Source: Vespa crabro
Lineage: Eukaryota; Arthropoda; Insecta; Hymenoptera; Vespidae
Length of the DNA: 64,000 nt
Assembly (NCBI RefSeq): GCF_910589235.1
Contig: NC_060968.1
Span: 558,001 to 622,000, forward strand
Reading direction: 5' to 3'
Shown piece after piece: positions 36,179 to 48,128 of the stretch; within the stretch, counting starts at the first letter, position 1; each line of letters starts with the position of its first letter. The notes under the pieces are model-generated. The model was not told where the DNA came from. It ran no database searches and worked only from the letters and a program-made list of their open reading frames with translations. The translations under genes and the position numbers were made by a program.

Positions 36179-37000
36179 TTGTGTTCTATATTTTTATTGC
36201 GATCACATTCTTATTATTTTCTGTCCGTCTCCTACTGCATGTCAATTGTAAGACGATTTTTACTATATAAGAAAGGAAAAACATTGTTGTTGATTAATTT
36301 CGTATTTTTTTTATTTCAACAACAAAAGAATTCTTCTCAATATCTCTCCCCAACACGTTTTGGGTTCATCGTCGATCACAAATTTTTTCCAAGGAGTTCG
36401 TCCTAACCGCCGTAGAAGATGCGTGTTTCCAAAAGTTCGCCAACTTGTTGAGCGCAGCCAAAAGATCGTCGAGTTACATTTTCTATAACGTGCACGGAAT
36501 ATCTTTCTTGAAGTATGCGAGGAATACGAGGAAAGAGAAATCAACTAGATGATTCTCGGATTTTAAGAAACAATGATAATTTGATTGTCGCGTAAAAAAA
36601 GATGATATAGAAAGAAACTTATTGAGAGTAATCGGTATCGCTGTGTCGATCTAGAATACTCCAATTATCAAACAAAATTCAAGGACCTTGTATCGAGAGG
36701 GGGATATGAAAGATGCGCAAATTAACTGTCTCCTGTAACAAATAACATACAGTAACCAAAAGAAGAGAAGACTGCAGTGTGTGGCTGTAAAAGTTGTTGT
36801 ATTCAAGCGATGTTGCTGCGATTGAAAAGATAAACAGAGAAAATAAATGCGAATTAAAAGAGACTATTTTCCTCGGCACATCCATCCCTTATGATCAACT
36901 GCCGATTGTCGATGGGAAGAAAGCGGAATCGCTTACTCCTGAGTCCCACACCACTGGAGAGAGTGCAGCTTTCTGTTGATAGCGACAGAAACTGGAAGCT
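36179..37000. other. Less AT-rich patch with short open frames, unidentified
   Basis: Around 36370-36540 the base composition is closer to coding DNA and the plus strand reads EFVLTAVEDACFQKFANLLS and YIFYNVHGISFLKYARNTRK. At 36794-36979 there is a 61-codon frame containing ELKETIFLGTSIPYDQLPIV. The string GAATTAAAAGAGACTAT occurs at about 36850 and again at about 37246. These could be old exons or transposon scraps; I do not recognise either. Confidence 0.25.
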
Positions 37001-37584
37001 GTATAAATCCAAAAGCCTAGTCTAGTTCTAGATATTTATTTATATAAAAAAAACATGAGTTCAATTTCAAGAAAGTATTAAAGTTTCGGAAGATTTATAT
37101 TATATTATTTATTCCAATTTATTTTTTTCAATCGTATTAATAAAACTATTTTTAATAATTATTTTTCTTAGCTATTATTGTTTACAAAACACAAATTCTG
37201 TTTTGTATGGATATTTTGGAACTTTTCTACATGGATATGAAAGAGAATTAAAAGAGACTATACTATGTTAACCATTGAAAGAGGATGAAAGTAATTTTCT
37301 AAGAGATCGTATTGTTAAAATTTGTCAAAGACCAAGAAATTTGTTGAGGAAAAAAGATAAATTTGAATCACAATTATGCAGAATATTGACAAAATATTTT
37401 AAAAGAAGTACCATATTAATTAGTAACTCTAACATTTATAGTTTATCAACAAGCGAAATAAAATTTAATAAATATTCCATTAAATAAATAATCTTGTATT
37501 ATTGTTTTTATAAATTACAAGTTGCTTCCTTGTTTCTTGTAAAGACATAAAGATTATATGAACATACGTAAGAAGTAGGAATGA

Positions 37585-37763
37585 TGTTGAATAAAATTTT
37601 TATATCAAAAAATATATTTTTTCTTTCATCTAAAACTGTGTCAGTATATGCCAGTAATGTCCGGTGTTTCAGAATTGCCGATTTGTTGATTCTCAGAAAC
37701 CTGTTGCATCATTTAAGCACAAAAAAAGAAGTCGATGTAAAAATGTATTCATTTAATTTATGA
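37585..37763 (+). pseudogene. Exon-like relic, paralogous to 63620-63812
   Basis: After an acceptor-like GGTGTTTCAG (about 37661), the frame reads FRIADLLILRNLLHHLSTKK and then EVDVKMYSFNL. The copy at 63620 reads FRNGQPLMLSNLLLFLRTKD and then DDVDPEMYHYAL. The two also match in the upstream non-coding bases. Homology continues at 39130-39300 with 63790-63990, so the left copy has a large insertion (37780-39130) that contains a microsatellite. The protein family is unknown to me. Confidence 0.35.
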
Positions 37764-37977
37764 GCTGATTTGTTTTTCATTTACCTTTACAAAATAGATT
37801 ATATTTTATAAAAAAAAAATAAAAGTAATATATTCTGCTTAGATTTATAGAGAAATGCTTAGGTCTTAACTGTCATCATTGGCTGCCAGGTAAGAAATAC
37901 TAATTTTGTTCTTCTAATTTAATTAATGAGTAATAAAATATGTTAAAAATTTGTTCAAGACAGCATGAACAACAAGC

Positions 37978-38572
37978 GAATGCATGCAAACACACATACA
38001 TACATACATAAATCATCCATTTATACATACATACATACGTACATATATACATACATACAGGCATACATACGTACATACAACACACGTATATACATACATC
38101 GTACAGACGTAGAGCATACAGCATTTAGCATATAACATACACACGCGCGCGCCATCAGCACGCTTACGCACATATATAAGCAGCACACACGCTTGCACAC
38201 ACACATACAACACGCACAAACGCAGCATACACGACATACGCGGATTTACACGCAGTACACACACATACACAGACGCACACACGTAAATACACGCTCACAT
38301 GCAGTCATACTGGCATACATGGAGATATACACGCATACACGCACACACATGCGAGTACAAACAAACCACATACTTACATACAACCTCACATACATACACG
38401 CATACACATATACATACACGCCCACATCAATACACGCTCACATACATACGCGCATACACACATACATACACGCAAACGTACACGCACACATACACGCAGA
38501 TATACACGCACGCACACATACATACATACATAGCACTCAGCATACACACAAACATACATACATACATTAGCT
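37978..38572. repeat. Cryptic (ACAT)n/(CACA)n microsatellite
   Basis: About 600 bp of ACAT, ACAC and CGCA-type repeats. The Cys/Val/Tyr-rich (minus) and Thr/His-rich (plus) open frames across it are artefacts. Confidence 0.92.
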
Positions 38573-38574
38573 TT

Positions 38575-41280
38575 TCCTTATGTTTAATCTCATGGTTAAT
38601 AAGACTAACTGATTAGATTACTTAAGAGACAATATTCATTATATGTGGATTGATATAATTCATACATTTGACATTACTCATATTTTCTACTGGTAATTGG
38701 GATCAGTTCTAGTTTCAGGTGTAATCGTGTTTTTTCACTGTTCAATAAGAGTAAATTTCTCTTTTAGAGAACTAGAAAATAATCAGTATATATTAGAAAA
38801 AAAGTTGCCAACCTGATGATGTTATCAGTCCAATGTACAGGTGAAAGATTGCATTTGACAAACGATTAATTGATCTTGTAGAAATTATAAAATCTAACGT
38901 ATATCTAGAAAATAACTTTTTTGCTAATTGTTGAGAAAACCAGGAAGTAAATAGTACATTGATGATCATAATCGTTTAAGAAACTTATAAAGTGACCTAC
39001 ATTATATTATAAATAATATTATACATATATACATATATACATATATACATATATACATATATACTCATCAAAGCTATATTATAGAACATTTCTTTTTAAT
39101 TACATTTCAAAATCAATCGTTCTTTTTCTCTTTTAGAAAGGAAATTAGTACTATAAAGATGTACTACATCATGCAATAGATTGGACTTGTATTTAATTGT
39201 CACATACCATGAGTCTATCTGTTTATCTCGATTCTGACATACTTATATTCTTCACAGTAATTATTTAATGATCATTGGATTTTGATTGAGTAAAAATATT
39301 TTTTATTCTTATGAAAATGAGAAATAAAAATATCTTAGAAATCTATAATATTGTTTGATAATATTCAGCCAGTTGAAGGTTTAGCATTCTAAAAATAAGA
39401 GAAATATTCACACCGTAACTGCGACTATGAAACACTATAAATTTATCGATCTATCTGGTAACTTGGACGCAATCGTGGAAAAAATATGTTTTGGAAGAAA
39501 GCAGTTTTACTATAAATTATACTGCAGGAAAATTGTCAAAGATGAAGGATTCTTTGGAATTCAGTGGTAAAATGTTCATGCTAGTTAACTACCATGGATT
39601 TTTGCTTCAATCAGACAGAACATATTTTTTGGTTATTGTATAGATAAATCACGTTACGAACCAACAATTTAGGTCTGCCAATTAAGGATAGAAATAGGAG
39701 GACAATGCATTGTCTTCTCATAATAATAAAACAATCATTGATGGAAAAAGAATAAATTTGAATGATGGTCAACGTACTCGTATCTATCTTGTTATGACAA
39801 TCTATGCTAATGAAGAGGTTTATAGGGCGGATTACTTTCAGCGATATACACTCAAGTAGGTAAATATATCATCGAGCAGTCCATATATGAATATCTCAAA
39901 AGTAAAGGAATAATCTTAGTGATGCATCAGTTGCAGTTTCTAAAATATATTGAATTGATTCAAACCAAAGCAGATTTAATAATCTCAATGTTTTTGAAGT
40001 TGACTTCATCTAGTTTATAATGGAAATGAACGAAGAATCCAGTTACGAAAGGAAGATCGAAGAGTCAAGAAATTAATAACCATAATAACGATGGTAGGAA
40101 GCATAAACCATTGGCTTCTTTAAGATTTTTATATGATGATCAATTAAACAATTGAAAAGAAATAAGTAAATAGATTTATTGTATTACTGAAATATGTGTT
40201 CTAATTAACTAATTATTTATTATGTTATTTTCTAAAACTCGGATATCCGGTTACATAAAACAATATTTCAAGATCTGCCGACAATTAAAGCACTAAAAAT
40301 TTATGAGAAAATTTTCATTAACAAATTCGACAATCGACAAGAGATCATTATTCATCCACCTGGTTGATCTTTATCTGGACTGTACGAGCTTTCAGCATTT
40401 ACGCCGAATTAGTCTGTTTAGTTTAAAACGCGATCATAATTACTTCATTTCTTATTCTGAAGGATACCATAATTAATGATATTAAATGACTGAGTAAATG
40501 ACTATACTCATTTGGATGGATCTGATACGAAAGGATATGAGACAGACGGTCAAGGTAGAAAATTTAATTTTGACCTCGGTCAAAAGAATTATCGAATAAA
40601 TTCATTTAGAGGAAGATTCAGTATTGACTACCGCTTTACTGAAAGATTGATAAAAGTACAGTCTTATTGAAAAGATCAAAAGACGTGAGAATAAAGATGA
40701 ATATATACATTTGAAAGAATACAATGTTCACGATCACTTTAACAGAGAAGATTGTTATCATTCTAGATATTGATTGAGAGAGAGGTATGAAATAACAAGA
40801 AGAAGAAGAAAAAAGAGGGACACGTAGATAAGATTAACATATCAATATCATAATGTAATTAATCGTCGACGATTACCATAGATCATATTGAATAATTTTC
40901 CTTAAAAACCAGTTGTCTCTATTAAATGGACTACAAGTTCCACGCTTTATGTTGAAACATTGAAATAATTCAGCATGCTTGAAATTAAAACAACACCTAA
41001 ACTAACAATTTTCAGACATAATATTATTAACATGTTTTGGAAAGAGTCAAAAATTGCATCAATAAATGTATTCAAAATTAAAGTTTTATTAAAAAAAAAA
41101 TCCAATAGCACCCTGCAACTGCATTGATGCACAAAAATGCATGAAAATTTCACAGAATTATATAGCGTTTAATACTATTTAATTTTATCGTATGACATTT
41201 TTCTCGATCTCCAATACTTTCAAAGATATAACTCGGCTTAGTTCCATGGGACACCCTATTTATTACTAAAACGATTTTTT
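38575..41280. other. AT-rich DNA with paralogous patches, no gene called
   Basis: Contains a short ACATATAT array (39022-39063); 39130-39300, which matches 63790-63990; and about 40765-40915, which matches about 52810-52945 (shared core TCGACGATT then CCATAGA). I see no intact exon or transposase. A faint minus-strand hydrophobic frame at 52670-52972 belongs to the second pair but could not be assigned. Confidence 0.4.
39022..39063. repeat. (ACATATAT)n microsatellite
   Basis: Five near-perfect copies of an 8-bp unit. Confidence 0.9.
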
Positions 41281-41479
41281 AGTCTGATTCGTCCATTTTT
41301 CTAGCTTGAATCGATACCTTGCCTCATCTGCAGAAAACTTTCTTGGCTAACCAAATTAGTGACAAATTAAAGGTATAGAGGTGCCACATCAGTGATGATT
41401 CCTTGGATCACTGACAATCCAGGTGATCTAATATCTCGCAAATTGTCCCTCACAAAGATCATTGCCCTATGGCATGACA

Positions 41480-41700
41480 GGCCGGCAAGATCCCGAGGAT
41501 CAGTAAACGAATTCATTGAAACGATTCATTGCGCATGAGAAAAAAAGCATCACATATATATTTTGACAATGCAACGACTTTCGTTGGGGCTAATAACGAA
41601 CTAAAAAGACTTTGGATATCTGTGAAAGTTTCTAAAAGTAAGACTACGGTAAATCATTATCTTAGCAAAGAAGGCATATATTGACATTTTTTTTGTTCAA
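41480..41700 (+). pseudogene. BEL/Pao-like integrase fragment
   Basis: The plus strand reads NSLKRFIAHEKKSITYI, then (one frameshift) FDNATTFVGANNELKRLWIS, then KSKTTVNHYLSKEGIY followed by a stop and HF. The block DNAT-x-FVGANNELKRL, followed by a K-x-HF-like segment, is characteristic of the integrase core of BEL/Pao LTR retrotransposons; the Asp is one of the DDE catalytic residues. The reverse transcriptase and the rest are missing, and the sequence changes at about 41700. It is a fragment with at least one frameshift and one stop. Confidence 0.75.
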
Positions 41701-41724
41701 TCATTTTTAGTCAAACAAATAGTC

Positions 41725-41905
41725 TGGAATAATGTGTCGAACCGGGCAATAAATAAATAGTGAAAGTAGATTCTAAGGAGAGACGAGTCAAGGGTTGTCT
41801 AGAGCCTACCCTTCAAATATCCATTTGACACCTACCAGTCGACACAATCATCACAACTAAGGAGCATACATAGGATTGTTTAAACATTTCGAACGAACTA
41901 TCCAA
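41725..41905 (-). repeat. Dispersed repeat, inverted relative of 60190-60450
   Basis: Read on the minus strand this matches 60190-60450 on plus: TAGTTCGTT...GAATGTTTAAAC, then ATGGATATTT-AAGGGTAGGC, then TATTTATTGCCCGGTTCGACACATTAT. It abuts the BEL/Pao fragment. It may be an LTR or UTR piece of a retroelement. Confidence 0.6.
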
Positions 41906-42885
41906 ACTAACCTCCGACTAACAGGCATTTTTCCTTGCCTTTTCATACTTTTTTCTTCAACTCCCTGTTTCGATTTCATTTCCTAATCTCATTATTGTCT
42001 TCATGGATAATTCGAAAGACACCAAAAAATCAGTCAATATATAGCTTTCGGGGACAAATCATTGAAACTTCCGAGTCTTGTTAAACATCACTGGCCATCC
42101 TTCCTTTCCTATGTAGCCAGCACAATTAACTACAAATAACGAAACACGTTTTTCAGAATATTAGCATCTCTTTATTTAATAGGTATTTAACATTTATTTA
42201 AGAGGCATTCTTCATCGCACATCTACCTTAACGACATCCTTCAAAGAATTCACGTTCTTCCATTAATTTGTCGCGGAAACGCAACGAGCGGTATTTTGTT
42301 AAGAACATTAAATTTCCTTTCAAAGTCTTATTTATCGTGATCTATGACTCTGACGATTAGAAAGAGGTCAAATCGACTATCATCGCTGAATCGATGCGAG
42401 AAATATAACTAAACACGCTCTCGTAATTGAGCCCTTACGATGCAACAAAGCAACAAATATATATGTAGAACCGTTGGACGTATAGATAATATATGGAGCT
42501 TCATAAAGTAATAAAGGAACATATTTTAAAGCTACAGTAAAAATACAGCTTTGCATTTGACTGTTCGACCCTACGTCTCCTGATGCAGCCGTCTAACTGT
42601 TCAATCATGCGTCTTCTAATACAGCCATTTGACTATTCGATGGTGCATCTCTCCTCGAAGAAGAAAAAGAATCAACGACTCGTTTTACAGCGTCGTCACA
42701 TTTGTATGAGTTCGGTCTTTTTCATCTTCCGTCTTCCTTAATCGTCTATTATCGTATCGCTTTGTTTGACGTCTCTCGTTTTTCTTGGTGTCAGTTACAC
42801 GTTTGTCAGTTGGGCTACTATACATATAACACATCACTCAATAAGGTCTAGTTAGGAAAAACAAATTTTTTTTAGATATTAGATT

Positions 42886-43290
42886 TTATTCGTGAATGTA
42901 CTCTTCTTGAAGAGTGATACATTCATTCCAACGCTCCTCTAACTTTTCGATGCCTTTTTTATAAAACGATTTGTCTTTACTCTTAAAATAGGCCTCAGTT
43001 TCGGCAATCACTTCTTCGTTTGAGACAGGTGTGTAGTAGTGGATCCATGTTTCATCCATTGTCACATACCGACGCAAGAAATCTTTTTTTTTATCTCGCT
43101 TGAACAACTCCAAATAGCACTCTGGATTGTCAACGCGTTGTTGTTTTTGGTCCGGTGTGAGCAAACGCGGCACTCACTTCGAAAGCAACTTACGCATGCT
43201 CAAATTTTCATGTAAAATTGTAAACACACTACCTTCTGATATCTTTAAGGTGACAGTTATCTTACGCACTTCACTTTATGATAATATAAT
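42886..43290 (-). pseudogene. Mariner-family transposase, internally deleted
   Basis: The minus strand reads ISEGSVFTILHENLSMRKLL (about 43240-43181), then a TGA (43174-43176) where mariner has the Trp of KWVPR, then VPRLLTPDQKQQRVDN and RRYVTMDETWIHYYTP. The first catalytic Asp lies in MDETW. Directly after TPVSNE the sequence jumps to EVIAETEAYFKSKDKSFYKK and LEERWNECITLQEEYIHE, the transposase C-terminus. About a third of the protein, including the second and third DDD catalytic residues, is missing. The N-terminal HTH region is not present. Inverted terminal repeats were not found nearby. Confidence 0.9.
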
Positions 43291-43299
43291 TTATACTAA

Positions 43300-44035
43300 T
43301 TATTAAGTAGGTGTAAGAATATACTATGATCTCACGTTGCAACTTGCAAAATGTTAAAACAAGCAACGATTGCTTCATTAAGGAAATTTAACATGACAAA
43401 TAGATTCGTCAAGAACATTCGGATGAGAAATTGTTAATTCCTAATAATATGTATAGCTAAATTTATATTTAGATTGATATGTGCACCCTGAAGAAAATAT
43501 AACTGATAAATTTGATGCCAGAACTTACGATACGATCATAATTGAAGAGTAAAATATTTATAACGAATGTGAATGTCTGTACAAAGGGTAATAATACCAC
43601 TCCATTGTAAAAAGTTGAATGGAAAAGTAACTGAAATAATTGAGTATAGTATTAAAACAAATTCGGTTATTAATAAAAAGCCACTGAGTAATTCGAAAGC
43701 TAAGATACGTAAGTACAGATAATAACGTTCTTGATAAAATTTAAGAAAAAAATATAAATTCGGAACTTTGCATTTCTAAAAATTTCATAGAAACTGCAGA
43801 GATGAAAGAAAATCATGTAATACTTATAGGACTTATATAAAGAATGGAAGAGATTGTGAGAAACACGGCGCAAAATTGAGGAGGAACGAGCAATATTGAA
43901 ACAGACTTGAAACGTAATCTAATGATGAGAAGACAAATATCGAAAATAACAAGACGGTCAACACGATGAAGATCAGATATTTGAGATAACGATCAATTGG
44001 TAAACGGGCTGTTAAATCATTTTCTATATATAGAT
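43300..44035. other. AT-rich DNA upstream of the gag relic
   Basis: No confident feature. The last part (about 43860-44035) may belong to the leader or N-terminus of the Gypsy-like gag relic that follows. Confidence 0.3.
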
Positions 44036-44039
44036 ATTA

Positions 44040-44530
44040 ATATTAACGTCCCAAAATTTAGCGAAGAAACTCTTTTGACTTTTTGAAAGAAATTAAACGT
44101 TATTTTAAATTTAAGAATATACGGTCAGATCATCAATTATTTATTTCAGGAAGCTTTTTAGATAGTCTTATTAATATTTGATATGAAATTGTGAGGAATC
44201 GAATTTTCAATTATGAGGATTTTAAAAGATATTTTTAAAAGGAATCTTATCGTATTCTAGTTCGCATCAGATTCTTGAATCAATGGCAATCGGATAGATA
44301 CAAGATTCAAGATGGCTCGATGCGAAGTTATATTTAATAACAAGTTAAAGACTTAATAGTTTCAACTTGAATTAACGACATACGAAATTAATTATTTTAT
44401 TTTGCAATAATATTTTCCTCATATATGAATGGTATTGGCAGCCGTAAATTATTATATTACAGAAGCAGTACTGTAAACTTTAACGAAACTCAACAGCGAT
44501 GGCGAACATAATAGAAACTAATGAAGAATT
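44040..44530 (+). pseudogene. Gypsy-like gag (capsid) relic
   Basis: The plus strand encodes VPKFSEETLL, FLKEIKRYFKFKNIRSDHQL, FISGSFLDSLINI-stop-YEIV, RNRIFNYEDFKRYF-stop-KES and, after more damage, YYITEAVL-stop-TLTKLNSDGEH. This is the pattern of retrotransposon gag capsid domains: a helix ending in L-x-x-I-x-x-YF, a conserved Trp (here TGA) before YEIVRNRI, then F-x-DFK-x-x-F. Several stops and shifts are present. No protease, RT or LTR was found next to it. The two bracketing LTRs expected of a complete element are absent. Confidence 0.6.
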
Positions 44531-47110
44531 GATAATTGTAATATTTCGCATGTCAATCGTATATAAGTGAGGCAAAAGTGTACGGTATCTTGATATAGGA
44601 CAGTATAAACATTTCAATTTCATCAACGGAAAAAGTATCCACGGTTGCATAATTATAATAATTAATATTCAAAGCGCTAAAATCGAACACCTTTTAATAA
44701 TTCTTATACGATTCAAAAAGCATATAGATCCACAAATGAAGGTATACCAAATGTTAGACATTCGCTATCATCCTTATCAAGAAGAAACAACATTTTAATT
44801 ATAATACTTCTAATCATAACGATTTTTTAAAATAAAATGTCTCAGATTTCGGTTTCATATCGCCCATATGATAATTTTATTGAGGCCCTAATGAAAGATG
44901 CATATAGCATTGTTTCGTATACATTTAAGATAAAATTTAAGGTAAATATTGTATTAAACTGTGCCCGTATAATGGTTAATGTCGCTGGAAACAAGATGTA
45001 ACATCAGCCGATGTTAATAAAGCAACTACCTAAAAAATAAATTCTAATGACATTCAACATACACAATATGAAATTGTGCACAGTTTTTTATTAATAAATA
45101 GTACTTTTAACTTATAAAGATGATATTGGATAACTATCGGTTAAATAAAAATAATATCATAATCGATTATAATTTTACTAATATTGTTATGTCTCATAAC
45201 ATTATTTAAAATAATCAGTTTTTGCTTAGATCATGAAGCCTTTACCAGGAATTGATCTTAAAAAATGTGAATTCGATGATGAGCGACATGACAGGGAAAC
45301 ATAAATCGATAGGAGATACTAGATAGAAAGAGAGGGAGATCTTATAAATAAATAAATTAGAAAAAGAACGAAATAGATGACAAAGTATTCAAAATAAAGA
45401 TATCTTTTTGCCACTTATAAGTTACTTTTCGACATTTAAACTACATAAATATATTTATTCGCAAACAAAATATGAGGGTCTTCGTACTTATCCAAATTCC
45501 TATCATCGATAGATTAGTGTCATGCGGGTCGCGATCTTATCTTTCCAGAATGCAACACGTCACACACATTACTATAATACAACACGTTCGATGTCATTTT
45601 CTTATCAAAATCTAACGGAATCGGTAGGTTGTGTTTACACTCCGAGTAATCTAGCGGTCTTCTTTCTTCATTGCGTTGCCTGCTGCTGCCGTATTTTTAT
45701 GGACTCTCTCGCCGCTACAACATTATAAATGATTGATAGATACACACACACACAGACACAAAATAATTATTATAAGATGCATATAACAATTGTTTGCGAT
45801 AGGTTTTCATTTATTACACAAATGCAAAAGATGAAGAAAAAAATCTACATTTTTGGTTAACACGAATAATATGTCCTTTTGTATTCCTATTTGCAAGTTC
45901 TGCTTTTTTTTTCTTTTTCTTTCCTTAAGCACGTCCTCGATCGGAGGATATTGAAATATGGAAAATAACTCACTTATACGCATAATTTTAAAGCATCAAA
46001 ACTTCTAATTTGTTTTATTTACGATTTTTATATTATCCCCAGACAGCCCGAATACATTCCATAACTTTAGTGATGCACAGTAATGACCGCCTAATGAACA
46101 ATTTACAAAAGGACTTCCGAAATATTTATGCGCAAAAATTCAGATTTAAAAACGATCATGATTCACTCCTAATGAACTTTCCTTTGTAAATAACTTTCAA
46201 CTTGTAAAATATGCTTATATTTTAATATTTAACACAAATCATATTAGTGTATCGCGACCCTTACTTTAAGAATTTCTGTGTTTAGAACGTTCGACAGCGG
46301 AAACAGTCAAGGACGTTCAGCTTCAAAACTACCATGATATTTCGGCGTCATAACAATCTGGAATATTTGATCGGGCAATCTATAAATAATAATCGCCTCG
46401 AACATTAGAGAAAGTTATATACAAAAATCCGAAACGAAAAGACAGAAAGATAAATATCACCTACCCACTGGTGGATCATCTACGTGAAACAGTAGAAAAA
46501 GTATATTAGTAATATTATAATTTATAAATTATTAGTAGTATTATATTCAGTGATTCTGGAATTTTTAACACGATACTTAATCGATTAACACGATATTTAA
46601 TCAAAATAAAATATATTAAAACATATGTCTTATTTCTTCTAGTGAACAGAAAGTTATTCTAATTGATCGTCTAGACGCCTGTTAATGTTTTTTTTTTGTC
46701 AAGACAAAATATGAAGAGATATTTATTTACTGTCGATAAGCTTGGTTTCGATTGATTTAGACGAGCGAAGAATAATATCTCCTATCATTTTAATTTTGGA
46801 GAATTCATTTACTGGTTCCAAATGAAAGTTATGTAACATGTAAGATGTTATCAATTTAATCTCATGCATTGCGAATCTTTAATTTACGAAAATAAAATAA
46901 AACCAGTTTTAATGCATATATTGTTCCATTATTAATATCATAAAATTACAGATTTTTGTTACTTTAACTTTAAATAATAGGGGGAAAGAAATTTTTTCAC
47001 GTAAACAAAACTTTGAAACATTTAGAAAATTTTAAGAAAATGGATGAAAATGATGTTTCTCCCGCGGTATCGAAGAAGAAAAAGAGTACTACAATTCTTT
47101 AGTAATATTT
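44530..47110. other. AT-rich DNA, nothing recognised except a small GC-richer patch
   Basis: About 2.6 kb without a recognisable gene. The patch 45520-45740 is less AT-rich and ends near a CACACA microsatellite (45743-45760). Its 68-codon frame has no family I know. Confidence 0.4.
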
Positions 47111-47116
47111 AATGAA

Positions 47117-47171
47117 ACATAATCGAAACATAATCGAAACATAATCGAAACATAATCGAAACATAATCGAA
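47117..47171. repeat. 11-bp tandem repeat, five copies
   Basis: ACATAATCGAA is repeated five times without error. Confidence 0.95.
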
Positions 47172-47952
47172 ATTATATAAATAATAGAAATATCAATCGT
47201 ACTTTTCCATCACATGTTCAAGAAAAGATTTACTATGATACATCTACTTATAATTGCTTATCTAAACATTAATAAAATCCATAAGGAAGAAATATCTGAG
47301 AAAATAGAAGATAAAAAGAAGATAAACATTTTTTTCGAACTCTTTTTTTTAAGACAAAAGTTATTTGTCTATTTACATAAAATGTTCAGTTTTATTATTC
47401 AATCTTAAAGGGAAAATAAATAAAATCTATTTAAATCAAAAGACGATGAAAAGAAAAGGCAAAAGAATGTACTAAGGTTATTGGTCATTGAAATAGCAAG
47501 AGTAGAAATAAAACAATTTACGTCGATTTGTGCTAATCAAGGAAGAGATATAAGAGCTTTATCAGCAGAATTGCTACTTGCAGAGTAGAGAAGTTACTTT
47601 GATAATAATTAGATCATACGCTATTCATCATATGCCATTCTCAGAATTATTATTTTTCATTTTCTAAAATGGATTAACGATATTTTTATAATTAATAAAT
47701 TTATCATGAATCATAAATCATTTTTTATAATCCATTAGCGATAATTATCATCCAAAGTAACGTACTGTTTATTATCACACATCTATTAATATATCTGTTA
47801 ATAATTAATTTTTTTATTACATTGCTTTTAACGTATTATTTCTTTTATATTACAATACATTAAACACAGTTGTCTTTTTATGTTGTCTAGTATTTTTCAC
47901 CTGATGTCGTTTTTACTCCGAAGTATGGTTTTCGTACGATATGGTTATATGT

Positions 47953-48128
47953 ACGATTATACGTATTTCGTTTATTTATATATCGAATATTTATATGTGC
48001 TCATAATTATGAAAGTGGTCTAGGTCATATATTTATATATACGATTATACGTATTTCGTTTATTTATATATCGAATATTTATATGTGCTCATAATTATGA
48101 AAGTGGTCTAGGTCATATATTTCTTGTT
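47953..48128. repeat. 88-bp tandem duplication carrying an inverted-repeat end
   Basis: ACGATTATACGTATTTCG starts at 47953 and again at 48041, and the units are nearly identical. Each ends with GCTCATAATTATGAAAGTGG (47999 and 48087), which is the left inverted repeat of the transposon relic at 48087-49216. Confidence 0.9.

Noticed and set aside
36311..36544. Transposase-like frame on the minus strand (KKFVIDDEPKTCWGE)
   Set aside because: It superficially resembles a DDE context but the order and spacing do not match mariner or another family.
37900..38616. Cysteine-rich and histidine-rich peptides as possible secreted peptides
   Set aside because: They are readings of the ACAT/CACA microsatellite in different frames.
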